Shown here in pieces: positions 52,635 to 61,415 of a stretch of 64,000 nucleotides of DNA. This DNA comes from PALSA-505 sp036267135. GTDB lineage: Bacteria; Actinomycetota; Actinomycetes; Streptosporangiales; Streptosporangiaceae. The notes beneath the pieces were generated by a model, which worked only from the letters and a program-made list of their open reading frames with translations, had not been told where the DNA came from and did not search any database. Every line of letters begins with the position of its first letter. Position 1 is the first letter of the stretch. The translations under genes and the position numbers were made by a program. Location of the stretch: NCBI GenBank assembly GCA_036267135.1, contig DATAWQ010000068.1, positions 48,678-112,677 on the forward strand, written 5' to 3'.

Positions 52635-55109
52635 ATGTGGAGCAAAAGAAAACTGGCCCAAGAACTCGCATCCAGGTTGAAGAAGCAATTCGAGGCCGAT
52701 CTGGAGCAAGCCAAGGAAGAACTCAAGTGGAAAAATATCAAGAAGGGTTTCAACGAGCAGCTTGAACAGTTCGGGCGCGACGTGTCGCGTGTGCCCGAGG
52801 CCTACCAGGCGTCCTGGCGTGACCTCAGGGACAAGATGCCGGAACTCAGGCCAGTCCACGCCGCCAGCCTGGTCAAGCAGGGCTTCGTCACCGGCGTCAT
52901 GCAAACCGTCGGCCAGGTCACAGGTGAGCCCGCACCCCCCGCCGCCACCACTGCCACAACCGGGCCGGAGAAGCGCGAGCCGGGGCGGGGCAACCGGGAA
53001 GCGGCCACCAACCGCGACAACGCTTACGGGAGCCTGACCACGGTGTGGCGCCCGCGCCTTCAGATGGACCCCGGCAAGCTGGACTCGCTCGGCGAGCTGG
53101 CAGCCAGCCTCAAACGAGCAAATCCGGATAACAGGTTCACCCGGACTTCTGAGGTCGCCGCCATAGCCAGCCCGGTGGCCGAACTCGTGAGGCTTCTCCG
53201 CAGCGCGGATCGGGAACGCCTGTGGTGCCAGTGCGAGGAACTGGCCGACACGCTCAGCGGGCCGACGTGGGAAGAACTCCCGGAGACCTCGGCCACGCTG
53301 AGCACGAAGTCCAGAGAGTCCGTGCTCAGGATGTGCGATGTGTTCTTTGGCAAGGCCAAACGGGGCGAGGACGAGCTCGTGGACTCCGTGCAGCGAGCCG
53401 CCACCCGGTGCCGGGGCCGAATCAACTTCGACGTGCTCAGGAGCTTTGTCCTGAGCGAACCCGAGGACAGCGCCACGCGGTGCGAGGATGTTAAGGCATA
53501 TGCCGACTGGGCTCTTGATCTGACCGCGAAGGTCCAGGCTTCCGACCATCACCTGCAGGTCGTGGAGGTGGCGATCGGCGCCTGCCGGGAATGCCTGCGG
53601 GTGCTGGCTGCCTTCGCCGAAAAGCAGACCGTATCGATGACAGTGGCGAGCGAGGTGCAGAAGTACGAGCAATCGCATCGGTACGATCAGATCTGCCAGA
53701 TGCTGAAGACGGACAAGCCAAAGGATGACTCCGCGAAGCCGCGGGCCGACGACGGCCGGTCGCGAGCAGAAAAGGAAGAGAACAGCAGGAAAGTCGTCGA
53801 ACTGCTGGCCGGGAAGATCGTCAAGAGCGTGGAACTCGGGCTGAACTCCGCCCACCCGGTCGTGGCCTCCTTCGACCAGGCCGCGGGGATCGGCAGGACA
53901 CCGCTGGCCGCGGGGCCCTGGAGCACGGCCAGCGCGGCGGCCGTGGCGACGGCGCAGGATTACGTGGATGACCGTGCGGGCGACGCCAGCACCCGGCTGA
54001 CCGAGCTCACCGCGGGTAAGCCTGGCGAGAGCAAGCCCAAGGCGCAGGAGGAGATCGACGGCGATCATCCGGCCTGGGCCGCGATCGGCAACGTGCTCAC
54101 CGGCCGTCTCACGGGTATCTCGGCGAAGATACAGGAGAGCCTGACGGAACAGATAAAGAACTACATCCGGGCCAACGAGGAGGACATTAAAGCGCAGCTC
54201 GATCAAGCCGCCGACAACGCCAGGAAGAGCCTCACCGGGAAGATAACGCAGTCAGCCGGCCGGGACAGCGCCGTTCTCATCCTGCTTGAACAGATCAACG
54301 GCAAGCTGGTGGAGCCCATCGTCAGGGTGATCGTGGACAACCTGCCCGTCGCCCCGACCGAGCCGCTGTCCAGCGGTAAGGCGCAGGCGCTGATCGCGAG
54401 CCTGAGCAAGAGGTTCGAGACCAAGCCAATAACGGTCGCCGATACCGAGGAGTTCCGGCCCACCCGCGACAACCTGGGAAACACGGTCGAATGCATCCTG
54501 TGCGCGAAACCGCGGAAATACACAGGCGATCTCGAAGAAAATCAGGATAAAATTTGTTACGACGTTCGCATGGCCAATCCTCAGCTCGGGCGGGGGTTTC
54601 TCTTCCTGGATAATCTCGAATTCGAGCCTGTTCCGCAGTACCTCGGCTCAGATTATGCCGACCCTTATGCCGACCTGCCGGAAAAGGACGCCCGTGGCCG
54701 CAGGATCAATGAGTTCAAGCAAGATCCGACGGCCCTCGCGATGGGACCGTACGGCTACAAGGTCCGCATCGGTGAACTGTGGGGATACCTCGACAGATAC
54801 AAGGTCTTCACGCCCCGTGAAGTGGACGAGCCGGCGCTGGCAGACTGGCGGAACCGTGTCCTGCTGCCCGGCCAGGCTGGCCAGGGCCAGGTGAAGGCCG
54901 GTTACCGGAGCGAGGACGGCGAACTGGTCGAGGGCAACTGGTACCGCCCGCTCAGCAAGGGCATGTCCTACTTTCTGTTCATGCCGAAAGCCGGGGGGTG
55001 GCACGAATGGGCCAAGGCAGATACGCCAACCGGCCAAGGGAGCACCGTCGGAAAGATCCTCGAACGCGCGACCTGGGAAGGTATCAAGGCCTTCCGCAGC
55101 ATCTCATAA
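52635..55109 (+). CDS. Large unknown protein, candidate eCIS cargo/effector
   Basis: 824 aa. The N-terminal ~60 residues are a charged coiled coil (KRKLAQELASRLKKQFEADLEQAKEELKWKNIKKGFNEQLEQF). The middle is helical with no family I recognise. Around residues 600-630 is a CxxC-type element (VECILCAKPRKY). The C-terminal ~130 residues are richer in aromatics and look folded (GYKVRIGELWGYLDRYKVF, GMSYFLFMPKAGGWHEW). GGAGCAGCAT precedes ATG. It is coupled with the 176-aa gene. Size, position and lack of family fit an eCIS effector; an alternative is a tape-measure-like role, because no tape measure was found elsewhere. Confidence 0.7.
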   Translation: MWSKRKLAQELASRLKKQFEADLEQAKEELKWKNIKKGFNEQLEQFGRDVSRVPEAYQASWRDLRDKMPELRPVHAASLVKQGFVTGVMQTVGQVTGEPAPPAATTATTGPEKREPGRGNREAATNRDNAYGSLTTVWRPRLQMDPGKLDSLGELAASLKRANPDNRFTRTSEVAAIASPVAELVRLLRSADRERLWCQCEELADTLSGPTWEELPETSATLSTKSRESVLRMCDVFFGKAKRGEDELVDSVQRAATRCRGRINFDVLRSFVLSEPEDSATRCEDVKAYADWALDLTAKVQASDHHLQVVEVAIGACRECLRVLAAFAEKQTVSMTVASEVQKYEQSHRYDQICQMLKTDKPKDDSAKPRADDGRSRAEKEENSRKVVELLAGKIVKSVELGLNSAHPVVASFDQAAGIGRTPLAAGPWSTASAAAVATAQDYVDDRAGDASTRLTELTAGKPGESKPKAQEEIDGDHPAWAAIGNVLTGRLTGISAKIQESLTEQIKNYIRANEEDIKAQLDQAADNARKSLTGKITQSAGRDSAVLILLEQINGKLVEPIVRVIVDNLPVAPTEPLSSGKAQALIASLSKRFETKPITVADTEEFRPTRDNLGNTVECILCAKPRKYTGDLEENQDKICYDVRMANPQLGRGFLFLDNLEFEPVPQYLGSDYADPYADLPEKDARGRRINEFKQDPTALAMGPYGYKVRIGELWGYLDRYKVFTPREVDEPALADWRNRVLLPGQAGQGQVKAGYRSEDGELVEGNWYRPLSKGMSYFLFMPKAGGWHEWAKADTPTGQGSTVGKILERATWEGIKAFRSIS

Positions 55110-55140
55110 TCCAGACTTCACCCGGTTTCGGCCGCCAGGC

Positions 55141-56367
55141 TCAGGTGAGAGTAAGCAGCAGGGTTGCGTAGGCGCGAAGGTTGAGCCGGTCGAGGTGGAT
55201 TGGCGTCCCGGCCAGCGCCACACGGGGGAAGCGGCGCAACAGCAGGGGGAACGCAACCTGAGCCTCCAGCCGGGCCAGCCGCGCCCCCAGGCAGTAGTGC
55301 ACGCCGCCGCCGAAGCTCAGGGGCTGGTTGTCCGGCCGGTCCGGGTCGAACCGGTCCGGGTCGGCAAACCGGCGCGGATCCCGGTTCGCTGCGCCCATCA
55401 GCACGATCACTGAGCCGCCGGCCGGCACATCGATGCCACCGACCTCCGTCCCCGCGCTGGCCCGGCGGCCGGTCAGCTGCACGGGCGCCTCGCAGCGCAG
55501 CATTTCCTCGACGAACGCAGGCGCCTCCTGCGGGCACGCGCGGAGCCGGGCCAGTGCGGCGGGCCGCTCCAGCAGCAGCATCAGGCCGTTGCCGAGCAAG
55601 CCGATCGTGCTCTCGAACCCGGCCAGCAGCAGGAAGATCGCGTTTGCCACCAGACACTCTTCGCTCAGCGGCCGGTCAGCGCGGTCGTTGACGCTGGTCA
55701 TCGCCGTGAGCAGGTCGGTGCGCGGGTGTGATCGGCGGTCGGCGATCAGCCCGGCGAAGTACCCGGCGAGCTCCTCCGCAGCCCGGTCCGCGGCGGACAG
55801 GTCGGTATTGAGCGACCCAGGCTCGATGACGGCGGCGAGACTGGCGATCGGCTCGCGGAAGCCAACCCGGTCGGCCTCGGGCACGCCAAGCAGGTCGCAG
55901 ATCACGTTCAGCGGCATCAGGAAGGCGAACTCCGCCATGTACTCGACCGCCGCGCCGCCACCGCCGAGATCCGCCAGCCGGTCCAGCAGGCTGTTCACCC
56001 GCCGGGCGATGGCCGGGCGCAGCTCATCCACCCGGCGCGCGGTGAACGTCCGGCTGACCAGGCACCGCATCTGCTCGTGATCGCGGCCGTTGACGAACAC
56101 CATCGAGTTGTTCAGCAGCACCCGCGACGGATGCTCGCGCCAGGCCGGGAAGATCCTGTCCAGCCACGCGGCGTCCTCGACGGCCAGCCGCGGGTCCCGG
56201 AGAGCGGCCACGGCCTCAGCGTGCCCGCAGACGAGAACCAGACCACCAGGAATTTCCGCGGCCTGGCCGTGCGCATGGAGTTGCTGATATAGCGGGTAGG
56301 GGCGTTCCCTGCCCGCCGGGGTCACCAACTGGCCGACCAGATGACCGGCATCGGTGGTCAATGTCAT
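55141..56367 (-). CDS. Cytochrome P450
   Basis: 408 aa, full-length bacterial class I. The heme-binding loop is FGGGVHYCLGARLARLE (axial Cys), the K-helix ExxR is EEMLR, and the I-helix segment reads LLLAGFESTIGLL; the canonical AGxxTT threonine pair here is S-T. It probably hydroxylates a small molecule or the NRPS product. It lies between cargo-like genes and is opposite in strand to the upstream ones. No ferredoxin gene is adjacent. GGGGTCCGCG precedes ATG. Confidence 0.96.
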   Translation of the reverse strand: MTLTTDAGHLVGQLVTPAGRERPYPLYQQLHAHGQAAEIPGGLVLVCGHAEAVAALRDPRLAVEDAAWLDRIFPAWREHPSRVLLNNSMVFVNGRDHEQMRCLVSRTFTARRVDELRPAIARRVNSLLDRLADLGGGGAAVEYMAEFAFLMPLNVICDLLGVPEADRVGFREPIASLAAVIEPGSLNTDLSAADRAAEELAGYFAGLIADRRSHPRTDLLTAMTSVNDRADRPLSEECLVANAIFLLLAGFESTIGLLGNGLMLLLERPAALARLRACPQEAPAFVEEMLRCEAPVQLTGRRASAGTEVGGIDVPAGGSVIVLMGAANRDPRRFADPDRFDPDRPDNQPLSFGGGVHYCLGARLARLEAQVAFPLLLRRFPRVALAGTPIHLDRLNLRAYATLLLTLT

Positions 56368-56502
56368 CGCGGACCCCGTTGTCCAGCTTGGCCGTGATCA
56401 GCCACGGCGGCCGCCCCGGCCTGAATCTCAGGCCGGGGCTGGGCCATGCGATCGTCGCCGAGCAGGCTCATCGGACTTCGCGTGGCCTGCCGACCAGCAA
56501 TC

Positions 56503-58335
56503 TCAGTCGTGATGCCCATTGAAGAAGCTTCCAATTGCACCGATCCCAGATCCCTGCCCTGCGGTATCGAATCTCACGCCGCCCGAAATCTGGGTCCCCC
56601 AATGGAGGTCCTTGAATCCGGTTACCGTCTCAACATTCGCCGTGAAACTGACCTGCATACCGTGATCCATCAAACCGTTGTTAGCGGACCTGATCTCGCA
56701 ATCTATCTTGGCATTGTTAGCAATACCAAGTCGGATATTGAAGTCACCATAGGCTGTTTGGCCGAAAACCTTGAAGTTCCTGATAACCTTAAGATCTTTT
56801 AGCGTAGTCGCTATTTCTTCAGACTTCTTCTTCAGGTTATCTTCTGCCGCTTTACGCGCTTCGACAAGGTCACTTATGAGCGCAGGAATGGTTTTTGTCG
56901 GATCGAATCCGGCAGTATTCAAGAGCCCTTTAGCCTCCTCCATCTGCTTCTGCCAAACCTGTGCTTCACTAAGAGTCATCTTCTCCGATATCCGCGCTTC
57001 CTTTGTGTCATCTATCGCTTTTTGCGTGACCATAGCCAGGTCGCTAAGATTGGAATTTGTCCTATCGAGCGCCCGCTTCGCCTCTTCTAGCTTCTTAGTC
57101 GTTTCCTTGTTTTCATCGTGCAGTTTTTCCGCCTCCTCCTTCCTCACTTGAGCCTCGTAACGCTGGACCTCGGTTTTCGCCTTTATCAATTCGGCTTCCA
57201 GTGCCTCTTTCTTGCTGGCGTAGACGGTATTGGTCTGCAGCAGCTGATCATACAGTTTCTTTGCTTCAGTGTTGAACACTAGGCCGATCTGGGCTTTCAT
57301 CTTGGCGATGCGCTCATTCACGTTGCCTTCGTCAATCTGAGCGACATCGTATTCCACATCATAAGGCCAGAAAAGAACGGGCTTCTGGGTGGACTTCATC
57401 ACCGGCGCAGTATGAATACTCGCGACCTTCTGCTTCCATTGATCTATGGTATCCGGCGTACTAGTGGACTTTCCTTCTATATCGGACATCTCTTTATATA
57501 CTTGCGCCCGCAATTTACGCAGAGCTATAGTGGCAGGATCGATTACGAACGACTCATTCTTATACTTCTTATGGAACTTTTGCTCGTACTCTTGAAGTCT
57601 CTTCTTCCACTCGACGGCGGTTGCCTCAATCTTCTTTGTATTATCCTTAGCTTCATCAACGTTCTCTTGCGCCATCTCAATTGCCTTCTCAAAGCCCAAA
57701 AGGGCGCTCTCTAGCTCCCCGAGCTTCTTCTTCCCACGCGATGTCCGCTTGCGCTTCTTCAGCTTAGCTATGTCGGCCTTCAGATCCTTCAAGGCCGCGT
57801 TTCCCTGCAGGTCCGCGAGCGCTTTCTCAGCCGCCCGCTCCTCCTTCTGCGCTTTATCCATTTCGAGTTGGATAGGAGCCAGCTTGGCCGATACGGCCCG
57901 CAATTCCCGCCCCAACGCCTCAGCCTTCTGATAAGCAGAGGCCTGCTTGAATACGTACTCCCTATGCTGAACGTATACCTCCTTGAAGTGAGCGAGATCG
58001 CTCTCTCCCTCTTTTTTAGGAATCCTCATTGACTGCGGCATTGCGCCCAGCCTTGCCAGGCTCTTCTCGTCTACCAGGGAAAATTTACCCGCCACCACGA
58101 TTGCCGACGAGATTTTGTGGTGCGCTACGGTCTTCCAGTCGAATTTGTACTTCCTAAATTCCTTGAAATCATCGGCGGCGAGCGAGGTCAGCTCTTCTTT
58201 TACAGCTGTCCAATCAACCTTGCCCGGATTCATAGCAACGTTGGCGAAGGCGACCGCCTGCTCAGCAACCTGATTTAGGGCGTCCTGGATGAAGGTGGCA
58301 AAATCTACGGGATTACCCAACATGTCTGCCGACAT
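56503..58335 (-). CDS. Long coiled-coil protein with low GC, candidate effector
   Basis: 610 aa from ATG at 58335 (AAGGAG 8 bp upstream; GTG at 58344 is also in frame). Most of the protein (about 100-500) is charged coiled coil, Lys/Glu/Ala-rich, e.g. AEALGRELRAVSAKLAPIQLEMDKAQKEERAAEKAL. The C-terminal ~90 residues look beta-rich (FKVFGQTAYGDFNIRLGIANNAKIDCEI and WGTQISGGVRFDTAGQGSGIGAIGSFF). GC is near 50% by eye, far below the rest of the window, so it was probably acquired from elsewhere. No family recognised. Predicted effector or tethering protein, inference only. Confidence 0.75.
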   Translation of the reverse strand: MSADMLGNPVDFATFIQDALNQVAEQAVAFANVAMNPGKVDWTAVKEELTSLAADDFKEFRKYKFDWKTVAHHKISSAIVVAGKFSLVDEKSLARLGAMPQSMRIPKKEGESDLAHFKEVYVQHREYVFKQASAYQKAEALGRELRAVSAKLAPIQLEMDKAQKEERAAEKALADLQGNAALKDLKADIAKLKKRKRTSRGKKKLGELESALLGFEKAIEMAQENVDEAKDNTKKIEATAVEWKKRLQEYEQKFHKKYKNESFVIDPATIALRKLRAQVYKEMSDIEGKSTSTPDTIDQWKQKVASIHTAPVMKSTQKPVLFWPYDVEYDVAQIDEGNVNERIAKMKAQIGLVFNTEAKKLYDQLLQTNTVYASKKEALEAELIKAKTEVQRYEAQVRKEEAEKLHDENKETTKKLEEAKRALDRTNSNLSDLAMVTQKAIDDTKEARISEKMTLSEAQVWQKQMEEAKGLLNTAGFDPTKTIPALISDLVEARKAAEDNLKKKSEEIATTLKDLKVIRNFKVFGQTAYGDFNIRLGIANNAKIDCEIRSANNGLMDHGMQVSFTANVETVTGFKDLHWGTQISGGVRFDTAGQGSGIGAIGSFFNGHHD

Positions 58336-58372
58336 AACTGACACTCCTTTTCATCTTACCGCAGGATTTTAC

Positions 58373-58843
58373 CTAATCTGTTACGGCGTCCAGCTCCAGA
58401 AGAACTGTTCCCCCCTCTGTCTTTTCATTAAGGCCCTGCATCGCATCGGTACTGCCATTAAAGGCCTCCTCGGCAGCCTTGTCGAAGTCCGATTCGTTGA
58501 ACAGCAATTGCATGTCGCCGTCAAGGTTCTCGTCGTCATCCCCCCCATCTTCGGGAAGCGTGACCTCACCAACGAGCTCCTCCAGGTTTTTCTCCTCCAC
58601 TTCCTTAGTTATCGCGTCGGCCTCTTCGGTAAGCTCATCGTCCGCCTCATTGACCTTGCCGAATACCTCCGCGATCTCCTCCGGACTCGGCATATCGGGG
58701 GTAGTCAACTGCAATGGATTCACTTTCAAGGCACTTGGGTCGAAGGAAGCCGGATCGAAGGAAAGCTCGCCGTCGAGCTCATCATCGACGTAATCCTCGA
58801 CCATTTGCCTAATTACTTCTTCCTGAGCTGGCGAAATAGACAT
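58373..58843 (-). CDS. Acidic small partner protein, unknown
   Basis: 156 aa from ATG at 58843 (AAGGAGTACG just upstream); a longer frame starts at 58861. It is strongly acidic (EEADAITKEVEEKNLEELVGEVTLPEDGGDDDENLDGDMQLLF) with few basic residues. It is 37 bp upstream of the coiled-coil gene on the same strand and shares its lower GC. A small very acidic protein beside a large cargo-like protein fits a chaperone or immunity role. No family recognised. Confidence 0.7.
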   Translation of the reverse strand: MSISPAQEEVIRQMVEDYVDDELDGELSFDPASFDPSALKVNPLQLTTPDMPSPEEIAEVFGKVNEADDELTEEADAITKEVEEKNLEELVGEVTLPEDGGDDDENLDGDMQLLFNESDFDKAAEEAFNGSTDAMQGLNEKTEGGTVLLELDAVTD

Positions 58844-58917
58844 CGTACTCCTTATAGGCAAATTGGGTCATTACCTACTACATGGCCGCCAGTGGAATCT
58901 GGCTAGTGCTGCCTCAC

Positions 58918-59622
58918 TCAGGGGGCCAGGGGACGCCGCGCATCACCACCATGACTGCCCCCATGAATTATGCCGGTTTCGATGTCGCCAGGTATCAAGC
59001 TGTACATGACCATATCCACCTGGCCAGACCGAGTAGAACCCGCGTTACGCAAAATGCCTTCCCTGACAAATCCACATGCTTGAGCGACTCGCTGCGGCGC
59101 CGGATTGCAGATTGCTGCTCTAATCTGCAACCGACTGAACCCTTGATCCAGGAGAGCCCAGCGGCTAATCGCGCGGAGCGCCTCCTTTGCGTAGCCATGG
59201 CCGACAGCCCACGGAGCACCAGACGCCGTAACTTCAGTCACCTTGTTACACCAGTCGGTGCGATAGAAGCCGGTACAGCCGAGAAACCGTCCTGAGAGCC
59301 GATCAGTAACCGCCCAGCAGACCCCATCGCTGGATGCGCGGATGTCACCTGCCATTCGAGTGCACCAGGCCCTGCTGTGCTCCAACGTGTACGGGCATGG
59401 CGCATTCGTCCATAGGCGCATGAGTTCGTGATCGAACATAGCGGCATGATCTTCGATGTCGGTTTCTACGTACGCACGGAGCAGCAGCCGGGCCGTGGCG
59501 ATCTCGATCTCCGGAAACACGTCCTTAGTGGTCGCAGGAGAGATCTCTTCTTGAGCGAGCCCAGAAAAGATGCTCGCAAAGTCAGACGATTCGAGGCCGA
59601 ATGGACCGAGCGAGTTACTCAC
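58918..59622 (-). CDS. GNAT-family N-acetyltransferase
   Basis: 234 aa. The RimJ/RimL-like layout is clear: IATARLLLRAYVETDIEDHAAM, LSGRFLGCTGFYRTD, GYAKEALRAISRWALLDQGFSRLQIRAAICNPAPQRVAQACGFVREGILRN. The acetyl-CoA-binding GxGYA-type segment is HGYAKEAL. It acetylates an amino group on a protein or small molecule; substrate unknown. GC is intermediate. A role in protecting against or modifying cargo is possible but not shown. Confidence 0.9.
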   Translation of the reverse strand: MSNSLGPFGLESSDFASIFSGLAQEEISPATTKDVFPEIEIATARLLLRAYVETDIEDHAAMFDHELMRLWTNAPCPYTLEHSRAWCTRMAGDIRASSDGVCWAVTDRLSGRFLGCTGFYRTDWCNKVTEVTASGAPWAVGHGYAKEALRAISRWALLDQGFSRLQIRAAICNPAPQRVAQACGFVREGILRNAGSTRSGQVDMVMYSLIPGDIETGIIHGGSHGGDARRPLAP

Positions 59623-59653
59623 GCTACCCCTGACTTAGTACTGCGTATTGGAA

Positions 59654-60484
59654 TTAAGCGTATTCCTTCAGGAGTTCACCAAAGCGGTTCTCGAGCATCT
59701 CCGCTGGAACTCCCTGAAATTCGCTGCGACTAGAGGCCTGCTCAATGAGCGCATTCACAGCGACCTGCTGCTGCGGATTAAGGTCTACGGGCTGGAAGAC
59801 TGCAGCCGCCTCAACCGGCACTTCCGCCGCTGGGACAGGGGGTGCATCTGGTACGTCTTCGTACTTATACCATTTCTCCTGGTCCGTCTCCGTCAAGACC
59901 TCGCCACCATCGGCCCCTGTAGCGCTGAAGGCGTACTCATAGGCGCCATCCGCACCGATCCTGTAGTACATGTTCCAGGCAGAATCCCAGGTCTTCTCGG
60001 TCTCGGTTGCCCCCGTGACCTGCGCCTCAGGCGCCTGCTGCGCCTGCCAATCCGTCATGAGCTGGTTGGCCGCCGACTGGTCCATCCACTCACCACTCGT
60101 TATGGACGCAGGCGGCGCCTGGGGATTCTCCTGACCGCTGTAAAACCACCAGTATTCGGCCGTTATATTGTTGAGGCGATACCACATCTCGTAATTGGCG
60201 TCGTATTCCATGTCTCCGAACATCGCTTCAACGGCTTGTTCGAGCCACTGTGCGTACTGGCCGTTATCTTGCAGCTCGTCGAACTGGCTGGCCAACTGCG
60301 TGTTATTAGCGAGGACGCCCTCGTAGAATTTCTCCCGCCGAACTGGGTTCTTATACCATTCAACCCAATCAGCTGCACCGTTATATATGGTGATCTGGTC
60401 AAGCCACGCTTTAGTCTCACTGTCCGCGGGCTCTTCGAGGGTGAGCCAGCTAACGTCGCCATCAATGAAGGCTTGCTGTTCCAT
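59654..60484 (-). CDS. Trp/Tyr-repeat protein (paralogue family), candidate eCIS cargo
   Basis: 276 aa. An N-terminal helical part has WVEWYKNPVRREKFYEGVL, then two Trp/Tyr repeats: EYDANYEMWYRLNNITAEYWWFY...WMDQSAANQLM and TWDSAWNMYYRIGADGAYEYAF...KWYKYEDV. These match the three repeats of the 396-aa protein at 50844-52034 in spacing and aromatic pattern. The C-terminus is Val/Ala/Gln-rich and helical. GGAGGCAAGG precedes ATG. Function unknown. Confidence 0.75.
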   Translation of the reverse strand: MEQQAFIDGDVSWLTLEEPADSETKAWLDQITIYNGAADWVEWYKNPVRREKFYEGVLANNTQLASQFDELQDNGQYAQWLEQAVEAMFGDMEYDANYEMWYRLNNITAEYWWFYSGQENPQAPPASITSGEWMDQSAANQLMTDWQAQQAPEAQVTGATETEKTWDSAWNMYYRIGADGAYEYAFSATGADGGEVLTETDQEKWYKYEDVPDAPPVPAAEVPVEAAAVFQPVDLNPQQQVAVNALIEQASSRSEFQGVPAEMLENRFGELLKEYA

Positions 60485-60812
60485 CCTTGCCTCCGGCCAT
60501 ATCGGTCGTCCCTAGAAAGACATCCACTTACACCCTCTTCGTATCCCGGGCATGGACCGGCGGGCCAGCTAGCCTCGGGAAGTGACCGGTACACAAATTC
60601 CTGCGACTTCGCGCAGCAACCTCTACCCGAACGCACCAATGCGGTTCCGCTGGTCGACCTGCCTGATCGCGGGCAGTCGGTGCGTGATCACCAGCGTGGT
60701 CAGGCCCACCAGCGTGGTGGCCAGCGCCTGCACCGCCACCTCTGGCACGTTCCAGTCCGGCAGCATCGGCCCCGCGGCCTGACGGCTCCGTCGCGATCTG
60801 CGGACGGTTGCG
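60485..60812. other. Gap with degraded coding remnant
   Basis: 328 bp between the Trp/Tyr-repeat gene and the PAAR-like candidate. Part of it (60622-60790) resembles the end of an ABC transporter ATPase on the minus strand; the rest shows no gene. Confidence 0.5.
60622..60790 (-). pseudogene. Fragment of an ABC transporter ATPase
   Basis: The minus-strand reading gives ...VQALATTLVGLTTLVITHRLPAIRQVD..., close to the TTLVITHRL(A)AIRQVD element (switch-H loop region) of CydC/exporter-type ABC ATPases. The Walker motifs, signature and everything upstream are missing and the frame ends soon after. A leftover from deletion or insertion. Short, so moderate confidence. Confidence 0.5.
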
Positions 60813-61244
60813 TCAACCTGCCTTGACGGTCTCGTTGGTGGTGATGAACTGGGCCGTTCCCGGCTTGGTCAGGACCGGGTCAGGCACCGGCCCAGCGGGC
60901 GTGGTCTGGGTGGCCGGAGTCGCCACCGTGAACAGCGCGGTGAACTGCTGTCCCTTGACGAGAATCGCCTTGCCGTTCTTGGTCTGCAGTGTCTGGTTAG
61001 CGGGTAGCAGCGTCAGCGTGAGCTTGCCGGTCCCTGGATTTGTGAACGGCGGGGCGGTGTAGGGCAGCGGCTCCCTGAGGGCGAGCGGCAGCTCGTCGCC
61101 GAGCAGGCAAGCCGGTGTGCCAGCCACCGTGACGTTCGTGCTCGAGCCCGTCAGCGGGACCGGTGCCTCGATCAGCGGGATGACCGCCGGCTTGGGAATG
61201 GTCACCTTGATCATGTCGCCGGTTCTGATAATGAAGTCGGTCAT
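60813..61244 (-). CDS. Candidate PAAR-like spike-tip protein
   Basis: 143 aa. FIIRTGDMIKVTIPKPAVIPLIEAPVPLTGSSTNVTVAGTPACLLGDELP followed by PYTAPPFTNPGTGKLTLTLLPANQTLQTKNGKAILVKGQQFTALFTV shows the repeated beta pattern and Gly/Pro loops of PAAR-like or DUF4280-like tip proteins that cap VgrG spikes. In known eCIS loci the tip gene is in the baseplate operon (Afp10); here it is 15 kb from the VgrG-like gene. AAGGATGAACC precedes ATG. The family assignment is tentative. Confidence 0.55.
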   Translation of the reverse strand: MTDFIIRTGDMIKVTIPKPAVIPLIEAPVPLTGSSTNVTVAGTPACLLGDELPLALREPLPYTAPPFTNPGTGKLTLTLLPANQTLQTKNGKAILVKGQQFTALFTVATPATQTTPAGPVPDPVLTKPGTAQFITTNETVKAG

Positions 61245-61415
61245 GGTTCATCCTTCTCGCCGGCCGTTAGCCTACGTACCGCGCACATTGACCTCCTGTG
61301 GTGCCGTACTGCGCTTTCCCTCACATCGTGCCGCGCAAAAGAGCAGCCGTTCGCGCGTCTTCGGCGCGATGGTCAGGAACGGCACTTACCCGCGCGGCCC
61401 ATAGCGTGACGATTT

